From positions 2,350-28,964 of the forward strand of contig MNCI01004786.1 in assembly GCA_015680685.1 (NCBI GenBank): a stretch of 26,615 bases of DNA, in the 5' to 3' direction. This DNA comes from Gnetum montanum (Eukaryota; Streptophyta; Gnetopsida; Gnetales; Gnetaceae). The translations under genes were made by a program, and so were the position numbers. Of this stretch, positions 9,651 through 19,836 are shown piece by piece; the first letter of the stretch is position 1; each line of letters starts with the position of its first letter. A model generated the notes under the pieces. That model was given only the letters and a program-made list of their open reading frames with translations. It had not been told where the DNA came from and did no database searches.

Positions 9651-12230
9651 ATGTCTCCTTCTTCGTACGAAAGCGCCTCACTGCCTAGGTCTGAAATAGG
9701 AAAAAGTTGGTGGTGTAATACACATGATGTTGATCCGCTAGTCCCTTAACAAGTTCAAGTGGTATATATTCATCCCGATGAATATATACCAAACTTTACC
9801 TTTATCCTCCATCAAGATGAATAATTGCGTTGACGAGACTTAGAAGGTAACATAGTGTTACCTCCCGATCGTTCAATTCCCAACATGCTTCTTTGTGCTC
9901 TCACACGAATTGGCATGCTGCACTTACATGCATAATATGTTGTGCAAGATCATGACTTGAGAGAATACTGTCCCACAGAGGCACAATGTCAAAGGAACTT
10001 GCAATAGGAGAGACATCATAAGTCTTTGAAGGGTAAGTGGTCCCACGATGTCTCACATGTCTTAAGTAAAAATGAGGGCGGTGAACCTACCTCAAGAAAT
10101 CGCCCACACAAAAATGTTCCTTCCCTTGACTTTGGCCAAGGGGTTGTATATCAGAACCTTCATTCCACTATTCATAACCCAAGTTTTGATACCCATGGGC
10201 ACAAAGGGTCCAAAAAAGGAACACGAACTCATGATAAAGGTGGACATTTTGATCGCAATTGCAATTAGGGCTGAGACAGCAGAAGAGAAGGTAGTAGATA
10301 CTGTCATGGTTACAGTTCTCCTTCTTCTTCACCTTCATCATCTCCTTCATCCTCTCCTTCAATATCTAGATGCAATCATAAAGAAAAAGACAATGGGGAT
10401 AAAGGTAGGCAAAGTGGAAGTCATAGACGAAACAACCAGGAAAGGGGACGAGCGCACTCTAGAGAGTCACGACATAGAAGAAGGGAGAGTAGGGAACAAT
10501 GTAGGAATCATAGATGCCATGGACAAGATGATCATGATAAACCCCTCCTCGCTACTTGAAGTATGTTGGACATAACTAAGGCTGCTAGACTTCCAAAAAG
10601 GCATCAAAAAGATAGTAGGATCAAGAGATTAGATATGAACAACATCCCACGATTTGAAGGGGGATACAACGCTGATCCTCAGAATCATTTACAAGAATTC
10701 CATGATGTGTGTGCCTTACAGAACATAGAGAATGAATAACAAAAACTTAAGTTGTTCCCATGGACATTAGTTAAAGAAGCGAAAAGTTGGTACCAGTCTT
10801 TAGAACTGGAATCCTTTCATAGGTGGAGTACTATGTTAGAACTATTTAATGACAAGTACCAAATGTACTCTCGAGTGTCTAACTTGCAAAAGCAAATCCA
10901 AGGCTGGAAATAAGGAGGACATGAACCCTTGGATGCTACCATGGGCCGATATTATGCACTGTTACACCATTGTCTTGGCCATGGTTATTCGCAAAGGGAT
11001 CAACTATGCCATCTCGTGGATGGGCTTAGGCATGAAATGAGAAGAACCCTTGGGACTTATTCCCAAGGAAGACTATCCAAGCAGAGGTCCCATCAAATTC
11101 AAAGACTATTGAAGCAAGTTGCTAAATAAGAAGGTGAGCTACAGAATAGAGAATGTGTGGAAGAGTATAATCGAGATCCTTCCCTCCAGAAGAGGGGAGT
11201 AAGATTTTGTGAGGATGAAGAAGAGTCACCACTCGAAGAGATGGTGAATAGGAAAAATTTATCTATCCAAAAGTTGATATTAGAAGTATTGGAAAAGGTA
11301 GATCAAATGTGGGATTCCCTAGATAATAGATATCAATCTATTCTTAAAATAGTAGAGGAGTCTAGAGAGCAAGGTAGTGATCATGAAAAAAGAAAAAAGA
11401 AAAAAGAGAGAAGTTAAACATGCACGTAGCAAGGGTAAGGGCAAAGTTGTCATCATTGAAGAGGTTGTGGAGTCATAAAAAATAGTGATAGTGGATGTGA
11501 AATATGTTAATATGACCATCCTAAGGGATGTTTCCCTATAATCTCACATCTGCAAGAGTTTGGGTTGTATGCACTCAACCCACGATTGAACAAACAGCAA
11601 GCACCTCGAAGGTTACCTTACTGCCAAGGTAACCCAAGATAGTTCCTCCAACCCTTAACGTATTATCTAAGTGGAACTCCACCACAACTGATTAAGCAAT
11701 ATCTACAATGGTAGCACCCACAATAATGGAGAATGCCACTACCAAGGCAACAGTATCCTTATCGGAAACCTAACCCGTATGGATATTACATGCAGCAGCT
11801 AATCTTCCCACGTGACTCTACTGGTCACATCACTTCTCAACCTTACTATAAAGCCTGTGAGTATTATGGGACTCCCTCTTCTAGGGGTGATATCCCACAA
11901 GCATATCATCCTTCTCATTTGGCCACATCTCTTCCACCAATGGCTCCACTACCACTTGCTCTTTTGATGCAAGGTGAAATCCCTACCTAGCTATAGCAAC
12001 ATAACATGATAAGGGCTATTAACTCTCAACCTACTATTGGTTTCAACAACCACATGAAGAAAATACCTTTCTTTAGAACCAATAGTCCAACCAAGCCCTT
12101 GCAATCACAAGCGACTGATTCCTTAGATGGCTCAGTATCAATCAAAACTTCGGAGCTCCCTTCAACCCAATCACTACACTCAATGCATATGGTCATGCTA
12201 ACACATGCCATCACCAATTAGATCAAATAT
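9651..12230 (+). pseudogene. gag: Element C Gag region of the gag-pol polyprotein
   Basis: The start is taken at ATG 9651, the first ATG in the polyprotein frame after the primer-binding site, and it is followed by M-S-P-S-S-Y-E-S. The first 300 codons are Arg/Ser-rich and match the N-terminal region of D ('GNIVLPPDRS' in C, 'GNIMLPPDRS' in D). The gag core lies at about 10575-11130: 'RLDMNNIPRFEGGYNADP', 'KLKLFPWTL', 'WYQSLE', 'RWSTMLELFNDKYQ' and 'RYYALLHHCLGHG'. A CX2CX3HX4C knuckle is at about 11496-11535, with a TAA inside it. A Pro/Gln-rich tail follows. About 18 stop codons break it, and a Lys-rich stretch at about 11390-11480 has two compensating frame changes. It would have formed the particle and bound RNA. 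Confidence 0.9.
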
Positions 12231-12830
12231 GGCCACCTTCCTAGGAAATTATCTGATCCTGGGAGTCCTCTGATATACTTACAAATCGCTAAAATTGCAC
12301 TGTGCAAGGCTCTTTTGAATTTAGGTTCCAGTGTCAACTTGAGTTCTCAAGAAATGTACAAGGCCTGGAACCTACCTTCATTGAAAAAGAGCAACATCCA
12401 TCTAGAGTTTGCTGACTAGTCCATCATTGTCCCATTGGGACTGGTGGAAGACATTGTTACCACTATTTGTGGGTGGTCATACCCAACTGACTTCCTAGTG
12501 ATTCAGGTAAACAACGGTAAGGGGGACTTCCCAATCATAATGGGAAGAACATGGCTAAGCACCATTGAAGCATGCCTAGGAATCCATGATCTTTCCCTAG
12601 AAATATCAAAGGAAAATACATTCGAAAAGATCAAGAAGAAGAAAGTTCCATGTATCACATACAGTGACACAGGGTGTAATTGCATGCAGAGGTCATGGTT
12701 TGTGCAAAGTTTAGCATTGCCTACATGCAATCAATGTGCACAAGTGATTACCATACAAAGATGCCTGTATGCAGTAGCCACATGAAAGGAAGACACCTAG
12801 TGGCTGACAGCTAATCAAGAAAGTAGTTCA
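12231..12830 (+). pseudogene. Element C aspartic protease, active site lost
   Basis: A retropepsin-like domain in the same frame as gag. It aligns with D through 'SSVNL', 'LGLVEDIVTTICGWSYPTDFL' and 'FPIIMGRTWLS'. Where D has the catalytic D-S-G, C reads N-L-G at about 12318-12326: Asp became Asn (G to A) and Ser became Leu (C to T). Stops at 12219, 12417, 12783 and 12798 also break it. Its job was to cut the Gag-Pol precursor. Confidence 0.85.
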
Positions 12831-12839
12831 CTCATATGC

Positions 12840-13960
12840 ATGGAACCAACTAACGGTTTGACTTATGATTACATCGATAGCATAGACGCATTAAAGCAAG
12901 TCCACCACCAACTTCCAAGTCTTAACCTTGAAAATATCAACTGGGGGAAGTTGGAAATCCCTAAGAAATTTAAGAAGGATCCCCTTGAGGTAAAACCATT
13001 GCCCATCGGTATGGAATACACGTTCCTTAAAAACGGAAAATCGGTAATTATCAATGCTAAACTTGCTCCTCAACAGAAAGAAGAACTACTGAAGGTAATA
13101 AATAAATGGTTAGAAGCCTTTACTTGGTCATATCCCGAATTAACTAGAATAGATCCTAGGATATGCCAACATAGAATTTACACTGACCCCTCCATGAAGC
13201 TTCGAAGACAATTGTAGAGGTGTTTGAACCCAAAGTTGAAGCAAGTAGTCAAGAAAGAAATCGAATAGCTTCTCAAGGTTGGGTTCATATACCCCATTGC
13301 TGATAGCGAATGGGTTAGCCCCTTAGTTATTGTGCCTAAAAAGGGAGGCAAATGGAGGGTGTGCATAGATTTTAGGCTACTAAATATGGAAACATTCAAA
13401 GATCATTTTTCGTTGCCATTTGTTGACCAAGTCTTAAACACCATTGCAGAGCATTGCTATTACAGTTTTCTGGATGGATATAGCAGATATAACCAAATAC
13501 AAATAGCACTAAAAGATGAAGCCAAGACTACATTCACCAGTCCTTGGGGAATGTTTGCATACAAAAAGATGTTGTGTGGCTTGTGCAATGCCCCTACAAC
13601 ATTTCAATGACTAGTTCTAAGCATATTCCAATAGTAGATAGGGAATGGTGTGGAGGTATTTATGGATGACTTCTCCACTTATGGAGCAAACTTTGATCAA
13701 GCCTTGGACCAGTTGGAGCAAGTGTTAAAAAGATGCATAGAAACCAATTTGAGGCTCAACTGGCAAAAAATCCATTTGGTGGTCCAAGAAGGCATAGTAC
13801 TAGGGCACAAAATCTCACACACATGGATAGAGGTAGACCCCGAGAAAATCAAAATTATCCAAGAAATTACCCATCAACTGGAAACTTTGAAAGATATTTG
13901 GTCATTCCTTGGACATACTGGCTACTATAGGAGATTTATTTAGAACTTTTCAAAGGTTGC
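12840..13960 (+). pseudogene. Element C reverse transcriptase
   Basis: An RNA-dependent DNA polymerase domain in the polyprotein frame. In order: 'SEWVSPLVIVPKKGGKWRVC' and 'IDFRLLN' (about 13308-13387), 'DHFSLPFVDQVL', 'FLDGYSRYNQI', 'KTTFTSPWGMFAY', 'GLCNAPTTFQ', the catalytic F-M-D-D box at 13659-13670, and 'EGIVLGHKIS'. The polymerase aspartates remain (FLDG and FMDD). The wording of these boxes is typical of Athila/Tat-type gypsy RTs. Stops at 13215, 13266, 13608, 13632, 13635 and 13941 disable it, with no frameshift. Confidence 0.93.
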
Positions 13961-14600
13961 CAAACCATTGGTGGAATTAACAAAAAAGGACGTACCTTTC
14001 GAGTGGACCAGGGAATGTGAATTAGCTTTCCAAACTCTAAAATAGAAGCTAGTAGAAAAACCCATTCTACAAGCTCCTGACTGGTCCAAACCATTCCATA
14101 TCATGACTGATGCATCCAACTATGCTTTAGGAGCCGTACTTACATAGTTAGATGACCAGAAGCATCCTTATTACATCCACTGTGCAAGTAGAAGTATTGT
14201 TGGTGCACAACTTAACTACACTACCACAAAGAAAGAATTAATGGTTGTAGTGTTTGCACTAGAAAAGTTTAGACACTATGTATTGGGATATAAAGTATAT
14301 ATACATACAGATTATAGTGCAATCTGGTTGCTCATGAATAAGCCAATGGTAAGCCCTCATATCATATGATGGCTTGTAATCTTACAAGAGTTCGATTTGA
14401 CGATGATTGATCACAAAGGCACCAAGAACGTAGTTGCTGATCATTTATCTTGGTTGCGATGGGACAACAAAGAGGATGAGTATTCAATTTCTGATTATTT
14501 TCCTGATAAATTCCTCTTTGTTGGTGTAGTGAATAATCAATCACCCATGGAGACAAACTGGTATAGCAGCATTCTTACCTATATCCTCACCCAATAGACA
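13961..14600 (+). pseudogene. Element C RNase H
   Basis: It follows RT in frame and would have removed the RNA template during cDNA synthesis. The acidic residues are visible: Asp in 'MTDASNYALGAVL' (about 14106), Glu in 'TTKKELMVVVFALEKF' and Asp in 'IHTDYSAIWLL'. The 'DHKGTKNVVADHLS' box at about 14410-14450 is the usual C-terminal motif of gypsy RNase H. Stops at 14043, 14145, 14367 and 14595 break it. Confidence 0.88.
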
Positions 14601-15890
14601 TCACAAGAGTTTAACCTTAAGAAGAAACAATAGTTTCTTCACTGAGCCAAGTACTTTATGGAGATCAATGGGCAACTTTACAAAGTGTGTCCTGATGGCT
14701 TGGTTCGATGGTGTGTTCCCAATATAGATCAACTGAAAGTTCTCCAAGATGCTGATGAGGGTTCTTATGGGGGTCATTATGCTGGGAGATGAACGGCCAT
14801 CAAGATCCTGCTTGTAGAATATTATTGGCCTACATTATTTCAGGATGCCCATCATTTCGTCCAACCTTGTGAGCATTGTCAACGTGATGGGGGAATGACT
14901 GCTAGAATGGCATATCTGCAACAATGGATTCAACCGTTAGAACCCTTCAACATTTGGGAAATTGATATTATGGGGACAATTACACCAATGTCCAATGGAA
15001 AAGATTATATTATTATTGTTGTTGATTATCTAACAAAATGAGCAGAAGCAGTTTCTGTTAAGGATTGTACATCATCTACAACTGCATGATTTGTTCAACA
15101 ACAAATCATAAACAGGTTTGGTGTGCTCTGTGCACTTATTTTAGACAATGGTACACACTTCATAGGTGCAACGTTTTGGAAATTAATACAACGCTTAGGG
15201 GTTGAGCATAAATTGACTACACGATAGCACCCCCAAGTGAATGGTCAACCAGAAGTCACCAACAGGGAGATTACAAAGATATTAAAAAGAACTATTAGCA
15301 AGTTTAGGCAAGACTGGAGCACTAAATTGAATGATGCTCTTTGGGCATACCACTTCACATGGAATCTCCCTACAGGATACTCTCCCTATGAGTTAGTGTA
15401 TGGTAAATTACCAATGCTTCCCATTCAAACTGAGCTTCGTACACTATCCATGGCATGTGACCTAAACCTTGACCTTGACCTAGTAACCCTTAATTTGCTA
15501 GATGAAAAATGAATAGCTACCATGTCATCTAATGAATTGCACAAGGCATTCAATAAGAAATTTCATGACCTACGGATTAGAAAAGTTAAATATCAACCGG
15601 GAGATAAGGTTCTCTACTGGGATCCCACACATGTGCCACAACGTACTAAATATCAAACATTGTAGAAAGGACCTTATATTATTTATGCAAATTTTCCTTT
15701 AGGGGTGATGAAAATATACAAACTTGAGAGCCTAGACAAGAAACTGTTGGTCAATGTGCAACAAACCAAACCTTTTCATGAGCTTAGGATAGCCAGTACA
15801 CATGCTACCTCTGTTGATGGACAACATTGCTCACTATTTCGGATCTCCTCCTTCCAACTCAGTCGTGGGGGAGATGGCCACCAATGCTAA
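14601..15890 (+). pseudogene. Element C integrase
   Basis: The integrase inserts the cDNA. The zinc region reads 'GGHYAGR', 'YYWPTLFQDAHHF' and 'C-EH-C-QRDGG'; the first expected His appears to be Asp/Glu. The catalytic triad is present: Asp at 14964 ('EIDIMG'), Asp at 15144 ('LDNGTHF') and Glu at 15252 ('NGQPEVTNRE'). Then come 'GYSPYELVYGK' and the C-terminal 'KYQPGDKVLYW'. The frame ends 'GGDGHQC' and TAA at 15888-15890. Stops at 14631, 14643, 14790, 15039, 15087, 15225, 15510 and 15663 disable it. No chromodomain is apparent, which fits a non-chromovirus gypsy lineage. Confidence 0.92.
15867..15880 (+). other. Conserved G-rich tract at the end of pol, element C
   Basis: The tract gtgggggagatggc overlaps the codons for the terminal GGDGH peptide. 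It is conserved in B and D although the flanking third-base positions vary. It resembles a second polypurine tract about 2 kb before the 3' one. Confidence 0.6.
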
Positions 15891-16468
15891 CCATTCTAGG
15901 CCCTCAGTTCTTTTTGAATTTTTGTTTTACACATTTTTGTTTCACAAATTTTTGTTTTACACATTTTTCCAACTTTTTTTTATTTTTGTTTTACACCATT
16001 GTTCATATTTTTATTGTTTCTTTGTTTGCTTCATTTACTTTTATTTGTCATCTAATAAGTGCTCATGATGGTGGATTGAATTATATCATATTGATTGCTA
16101 ATGTTTGGTTTTTACCTTTGAATTATGATGCTAATATTAATGTTTGGTTCTTTTTGTAAAATAGGCAATGAGTCCATGCTGTCCACTCATCCATACAACT
16201 CTATGGTCTCCATTGGCTTGGAACTATACAGTCCCTTTTTTCAAAGTAAACTTATTAATGAATTGGTGGCTGGGTACTTTGCAAACTAAGGAAAGACTCA
16301 AAGGATGAAAAGGATGTGACTTCAAGGAGATTCGATGCATTTGAGCTGGCCATTCTCTTGGGTGCTTGGATGCTTTTTCTTGGATTTTTTGCCATTCTGC
16401 CATCAATCAAACATCAGGCAGTTGAGTGAATAAAAATAAGTCTTTGCATGGTGTGTTTATCATGCAAT

Positions 16469-16469
<1 letters not shown>

Positions 16470-16520
<51 letters not shown>
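16470..16520 (+). repeat. (GA)n microsatellite
   Basis: About 25 GA dinucleotides replace the mixed purine tract found at the same place in B (5295-5340) and D (22847-22811, minus strand). It is followed by aatt and an undetermined base. Confidence 0.95.
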
Positions 16521-16524
<4 letters not shown>

Positions 16525-16525
16525 N
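16525..16525. other. Undetermined base (N)
   Basis: The only ambiguous base in the window, five bases after the GA run and inside a block conserved in B as gaattcaaagc. It is probably an assembly or consensus problem caused by the microsatellite, so the repeat length here may be wrong. Confidence 0.95.
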
Positions 16526-17394
16526 ATTCAAAGCACACCCCTTAGACATAATAAAGCAATATGGGCTACAAGCACAAGTTATGGAACTAAAAAGACATGT
16601 TACTCATTCCTGAAGGTTTCCTTTAACTAAGGCCCTTTCTTGCTTCCTGCTTCTCCATCTCACTCTCCTCGGAATCATGGTGACTTTTTGTTGAAGCATT
16701 CTTGTTGCTTCAAGTGGATGGATTGGTCAAGTGTGTTGATGCGAGGTCACTAGATGTGGTTTGTTTGAGTTTGGATTTGGGATGAGTTCTACTCAGTTAC
16801 ATTAACCATAAAATACACAAGGGACTTTACACAACCTTGTTCTTGGGATTTCAGTCCATTCTCTCCTCTCCATATTTCTTCCCATTTTTCACCTCATTGC
16901 CGATTTTATCATTAGTCTGTTCTAGGTTGATGCATTATTTTTCTTTGGTGAATTCTTGTGGGTATGTTTTTAACTCTTGCTTCCAAATGACATTCCTAGA
17001 GCCTATGGACTCTTTGGTTTGTGGGTTTGTCAGGGCATAAAAGGCATGAGCCTGCTTTGGGAAGGACCCACTGGCATTCCTTGTTGGTGCAATTGTTAAG
17101 TTCTTTTCCTTAAAAATTTTCTGAAATTAATCATCTCTTGTTTCATCCCCATCCATGACATCCATTTTATTGGCATTGTCATTGTTATTTTTTCCCATCT
17201 TTCTTGTTCCTCATATTTTTCCATGTTATTGCTACCAAAGGTTTGCTCTTAGTTGTGAGGGCCCTAGCACAAATTTTTTAATTTTCTCCATTTTACTATT
17301 CACCTAACCTCTACACCTTGGGTAGTCACCTATGATAAATCTCTGAACCAATTTCTACCATAACCACAACTCAACCAATGCGCTTCATATCGAG

Positions 17395-17459
17395 GTAAGG
17401 TATCAACTACATTGTGGTTTATCTATCCTTGATCATTTGTGACTGTGTTGTGTGTGTAG
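17395..17459 (+). other. Intron-like segment in the env position, element C
   Basis: It is bounded by GAG|GTAAGG and TGTGTGTAG|ATGG. The homologous stretch in D (21971-21912, minus strand) has AAG|GTATGC and TGTGTGCAG|ATGG. Both are 60-65 bases and end at the start codon of a small ORF. Splicing is inferred, and the length is short for a plant intron. Confidence 0.45.
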
Positions 17460-17821
17460 ATGGTGATCATATAAAAAATGGATTAGGCTTGGAGGAAGCA
17501 CTCAGGATGGACTAGAACTGGAGCATTTATGAAAGGATCAAGTTTAGTGGCATGGCTATGGATAAATAACAAAAGGTGCAATCTTAGCATTAGCAGCAAC
17601 ACAATTCATTTTCTTTCTCTCTCTTTCTCTACAAGCTGCCAAATAAAGGCTTGGATGTCATTTATGTACGAGTGTTCACTACAATGTTGTAATATGCTTA
17701 TTGATCCATCACTGGGCATGTTGAGTCTGTCATCCCATTCTACCGTCAGTTGTTAATTAGTCAATAATCCCATACCTTCCCAATATTTTGTAAGGAACTC
17801 GAAGACGAGTTTTCATTTAGT

Positions 17822-17831
17822 CATGGGGGTA
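17822..17831 (+). other. Element C 3' polypurine tract
   Basis: catgggggta immediately precedes the 3' LTR. D has the same tract (21530-21539, minus strand), and B has a weaker gttgtggggata. This is where plus-strand DNA synthesis is primed. Confidence 0.78.
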
Positions 17832-18674
17832 TGATGAGAGCAGTTACTCTAGTGGTTTATTCTAATTATTAGAGTAGTTACTCTAGCGGTTTATTCTAAT
17901 TATTCGAGTGGTTACTCTAATTATTAGAGTAGTTGCTCCCACACCTATAAATACAGTGCCCAGGTGCACAATTGGGAGAAGTCTTTTAGGAGTCAAGTAG
18001 GAAAACTCTTGTAGTCTGTTAGAGTATTTTCCAAGTGCTTGTAGCAAGAGGTCTAATTGTGGATGAATCTTTATTCGAGCATTGTGTACCTAAGTACACT
18101 TGGTGTATGGTAATAAAGGCAAGCTCTTCGATTCATCCTTGCAGCACTTGAGATTTGTTTTCTTATGCATTTATTTTATTTTATTTTTTTTATGAACTTA
18201 CATTTATGTTATTAGCATAGCAATTCATTTTGATCAATTAAGCAAATCATTAAATTACACTTAGTACGATCACTTTGAGCATGCGTGTAACACTTGGTAG
18301 TAACAATTAGCATTTGGTAATCCCAGTAGTGTTGCACTAGTTTAGGATGTGTACAGCAAGTGAGAACGGATGCTAGTGTTAGGATTAGTTATAACTTAGT
18401 TAATGAGTAGTTAAGATAAATTAGTCACTTAGTTATCTCTCTCCTTCCCTACTAGCACAGGACATAAAAACATAAAAGCTATAAAAATCATATGCCTCAA
18501 GCTTACTTAACCATACAATTGTGACATACAGGTAAGCTTGGGAAGACAATGATCAACCAACCCATCCTTGTTCCACAAGGGGGCATAAGCACTTAGTCCT
18601 TGGAATTCGACTGAATTGTGTGTGAAACGTTCGTATTCGTATGGTTGAGGGTAGGGGTACCTTGCCGCTCATCA
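17832..18674 (+). repeat. Element C 3' LTR (843 bp)
   Basis: It starts TGATGAG and ends CTCATCA, with TATAAATA at 17946 and AATAAA at 18112. It aligns with 8581-9514 throughout. U3 has two full 35-bp units plus the short one (17841-17936), where the 5' LTR has four plus one. A further loss of about 20 bases lies in the T-rich run near 18185. Confidence 0.95.
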
Positions 18675-18679
18675 ATCCT
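18675..18679 (+). repeat. Target-site duplication of element C, right copy
   Basis: atcct, against attct at 8576-8580. Confidence 0.8.
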
Positions 18680-19684
18680 TCAATAGCAAGAGCAATTAGC
18701 TAGAGCAAACACAGAACTGAGGAGATTGGTAGTAGAAAATATAAACCTCTTCATGGAGGAGGTCTATGCCCTTCAATAGAAAATTATGATCGAGGTAGCC
18801 ACCTAGAAATTAGAGGCTCTCAAATTTGAGAGAGCTAAAGATCATTACAAAGAATAGGTAGATCTACAAAAAGAAGTGAATGGAAAACACATCTAATTAG
18901 TGAAGGTGAAAGTGAATGAAGTTGTTCAAAAAATGTAGTAAGGAAGAGAAGTTTGACAACCTATTGTTGATGAGATAGATGCCTATAACAAGGAAAAAAT
19001 CCACATGAAGGAGTTGAAGATTGAGGAGATGATGGAATACATGGAGCTTGCCCATGTCTAATATGAAAATATAGCCATGTTGATTGCTGAATAGCCATGA
19101 TTAGAACTAGAGAAATAGGTGGCCAGGTCATACTTGTTGTATGAGGCCAGGTTCAAGCATCACAAAGACACCAAGCAAAAGTCTGCTGTGGCAAATGCTA
19201 AGCTCAAAGTTCTCACCGGCAAATACACTTATCAAAGATCTATCATCGAGAACCTAGCTAGAAGAATGAATAACTACAAGGAGCTACAGAATGTAGTAAG
19301 GATGTTCGATGTCGAGTGCAAATAGTCTATTGTTTGATTTGTTAATGTAAAGGAGATGTTCCTAGTAATGCCCTATTCATGGATGTCCTCATTTTGGTCC
19401 ACATTAGTGATACCACATGGACTGTAAATGATCCCCAAATTAAGGAGGAGAAGATGAAGGCATTACTAGATGCCATTTTCCTTCCACTAGAGGTTGCAGC
19501 CACAACAAGATAGCCATAGCCACATTAGCCACAACATGTGCTTGAAGTTGGTGAAGGTCCTTTAGAACCTTAGGAACCTCCCCCTCTTGGGACTATCTAA
19601 TCTTCTCCACTATCTTCATGCCATTAGAGGATGTGCTGCCTAATTTTGTGTAGTCACATCATGGTGTTGAATTTTGTGTCATGA
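18680..19684 (+). pseudogene. Element B third ORF, second part (coiled-coil-like)
   Basis: It continues the frame broken at 8580. From 18681 it reads through 'ANTELRRLVVENINLFMEEV', 'KLEALKFERAKDHYKE', 'MKELKIEEMMEYMELAHV' and the open stretch 19119-19325 ('YEARFKHHKDTKQKSAVANA', 'RSIIENLARRMNNYKELQNV'). It is rich in Glu, Lys and Leu, as in long coiled coils. After about 19330 the frame shifts to 'DVPSNALFMDVLILVHISDT' and 'DPQIKEEKMKALLDAIFLPL', then a Pro-rich tail with repeated TAG where Gln is expected. Most stops are TAG. With the first part it would encode roughly 1,000 residues. No transmembrane segment or known domain is evident, so an envelope protein is not supported. Confidence 0.6.
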
Positions 19685-19821
19685 ACACCACAAGTTTTGT
19701 AATTTGTTAGTTTTTATACAGAAGCACTCAGTTTTTGTCAAATTAGTTTGTTATGTCAAGAGTTAGTCAATAATCCCATACCTTTCCAATTTTGTAAAGG
19801 AACTCAAGGATAAGTTTTCAT

Positions 19822-19836
19822 TTAGTTGTGGGGATA
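19822..19836 (+). other. Element B 3' polypurine tract
   Basis: The sequence ttagttgtggggata directly precedes TGATGAG. The upstream 70 bases ('gtcaataatcccatacc...aagttttcatttag') match those before the 3' LTR of C. Confidence 0.72.

Larger units (their letters stand above)
15891..17831 (+). other. Element C post-pol region
   Basis: No intact gene. T-rich repeats 'gttttacacattttt' come first (15900-16050), then blocks shared with B and D: 'gtccactcatccatacaactctatgg', a GA run, 'attcaaagcacaccccttagac', and 'ggacccactggcattcc'. After 17110 it diverges from B. An intron-like segment (17395-17459) and a decayed small ORF beginning at ATG 17460 match D. The last 75 bases (17757-17831) are shared with B and D and lead into the 3' LTR. 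Confidence 0.7.
8581..18674 (+). mobile_element. Element C: complete 10.1-kb Ty3/gypsy (Ogre/Tat/Athila-type) retrotransposon
   Basis: The order is 5' LTR 8581-9514, tRNA-Asp primer-binding site, one gag-pro-RT-RH-INT frame 9651-15890, a 1.9-kb post-pol region, a polypurine tract and 3' LTR 17832-18674. A one-mismatch 5-bp target duplication flanks it. Integrase lies after RNase H, which defines Ty3/gypsy. The tRNA-Asp primer and the RT motifs place it near Athila/Tat; I cannot fix the exact lineage without a tree. The two LTRs differ visibly, roughly one base in ten over R/U5 by eye, so the insertion is old. It is coding-dead, with about 40 in-frame stops. Confidence 0.94.

Noticed and set aside
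18680-19684. An exon of a host coiled-coil (myosin/kinesin-like) gene.
   Set aside because: It runs in frame from 6541-8580, lies between pol and a polypurine tract/LTR, and shows no splice sites or known domain. The retroelement explanation is simpler, though a captured host fragment is not excluded.
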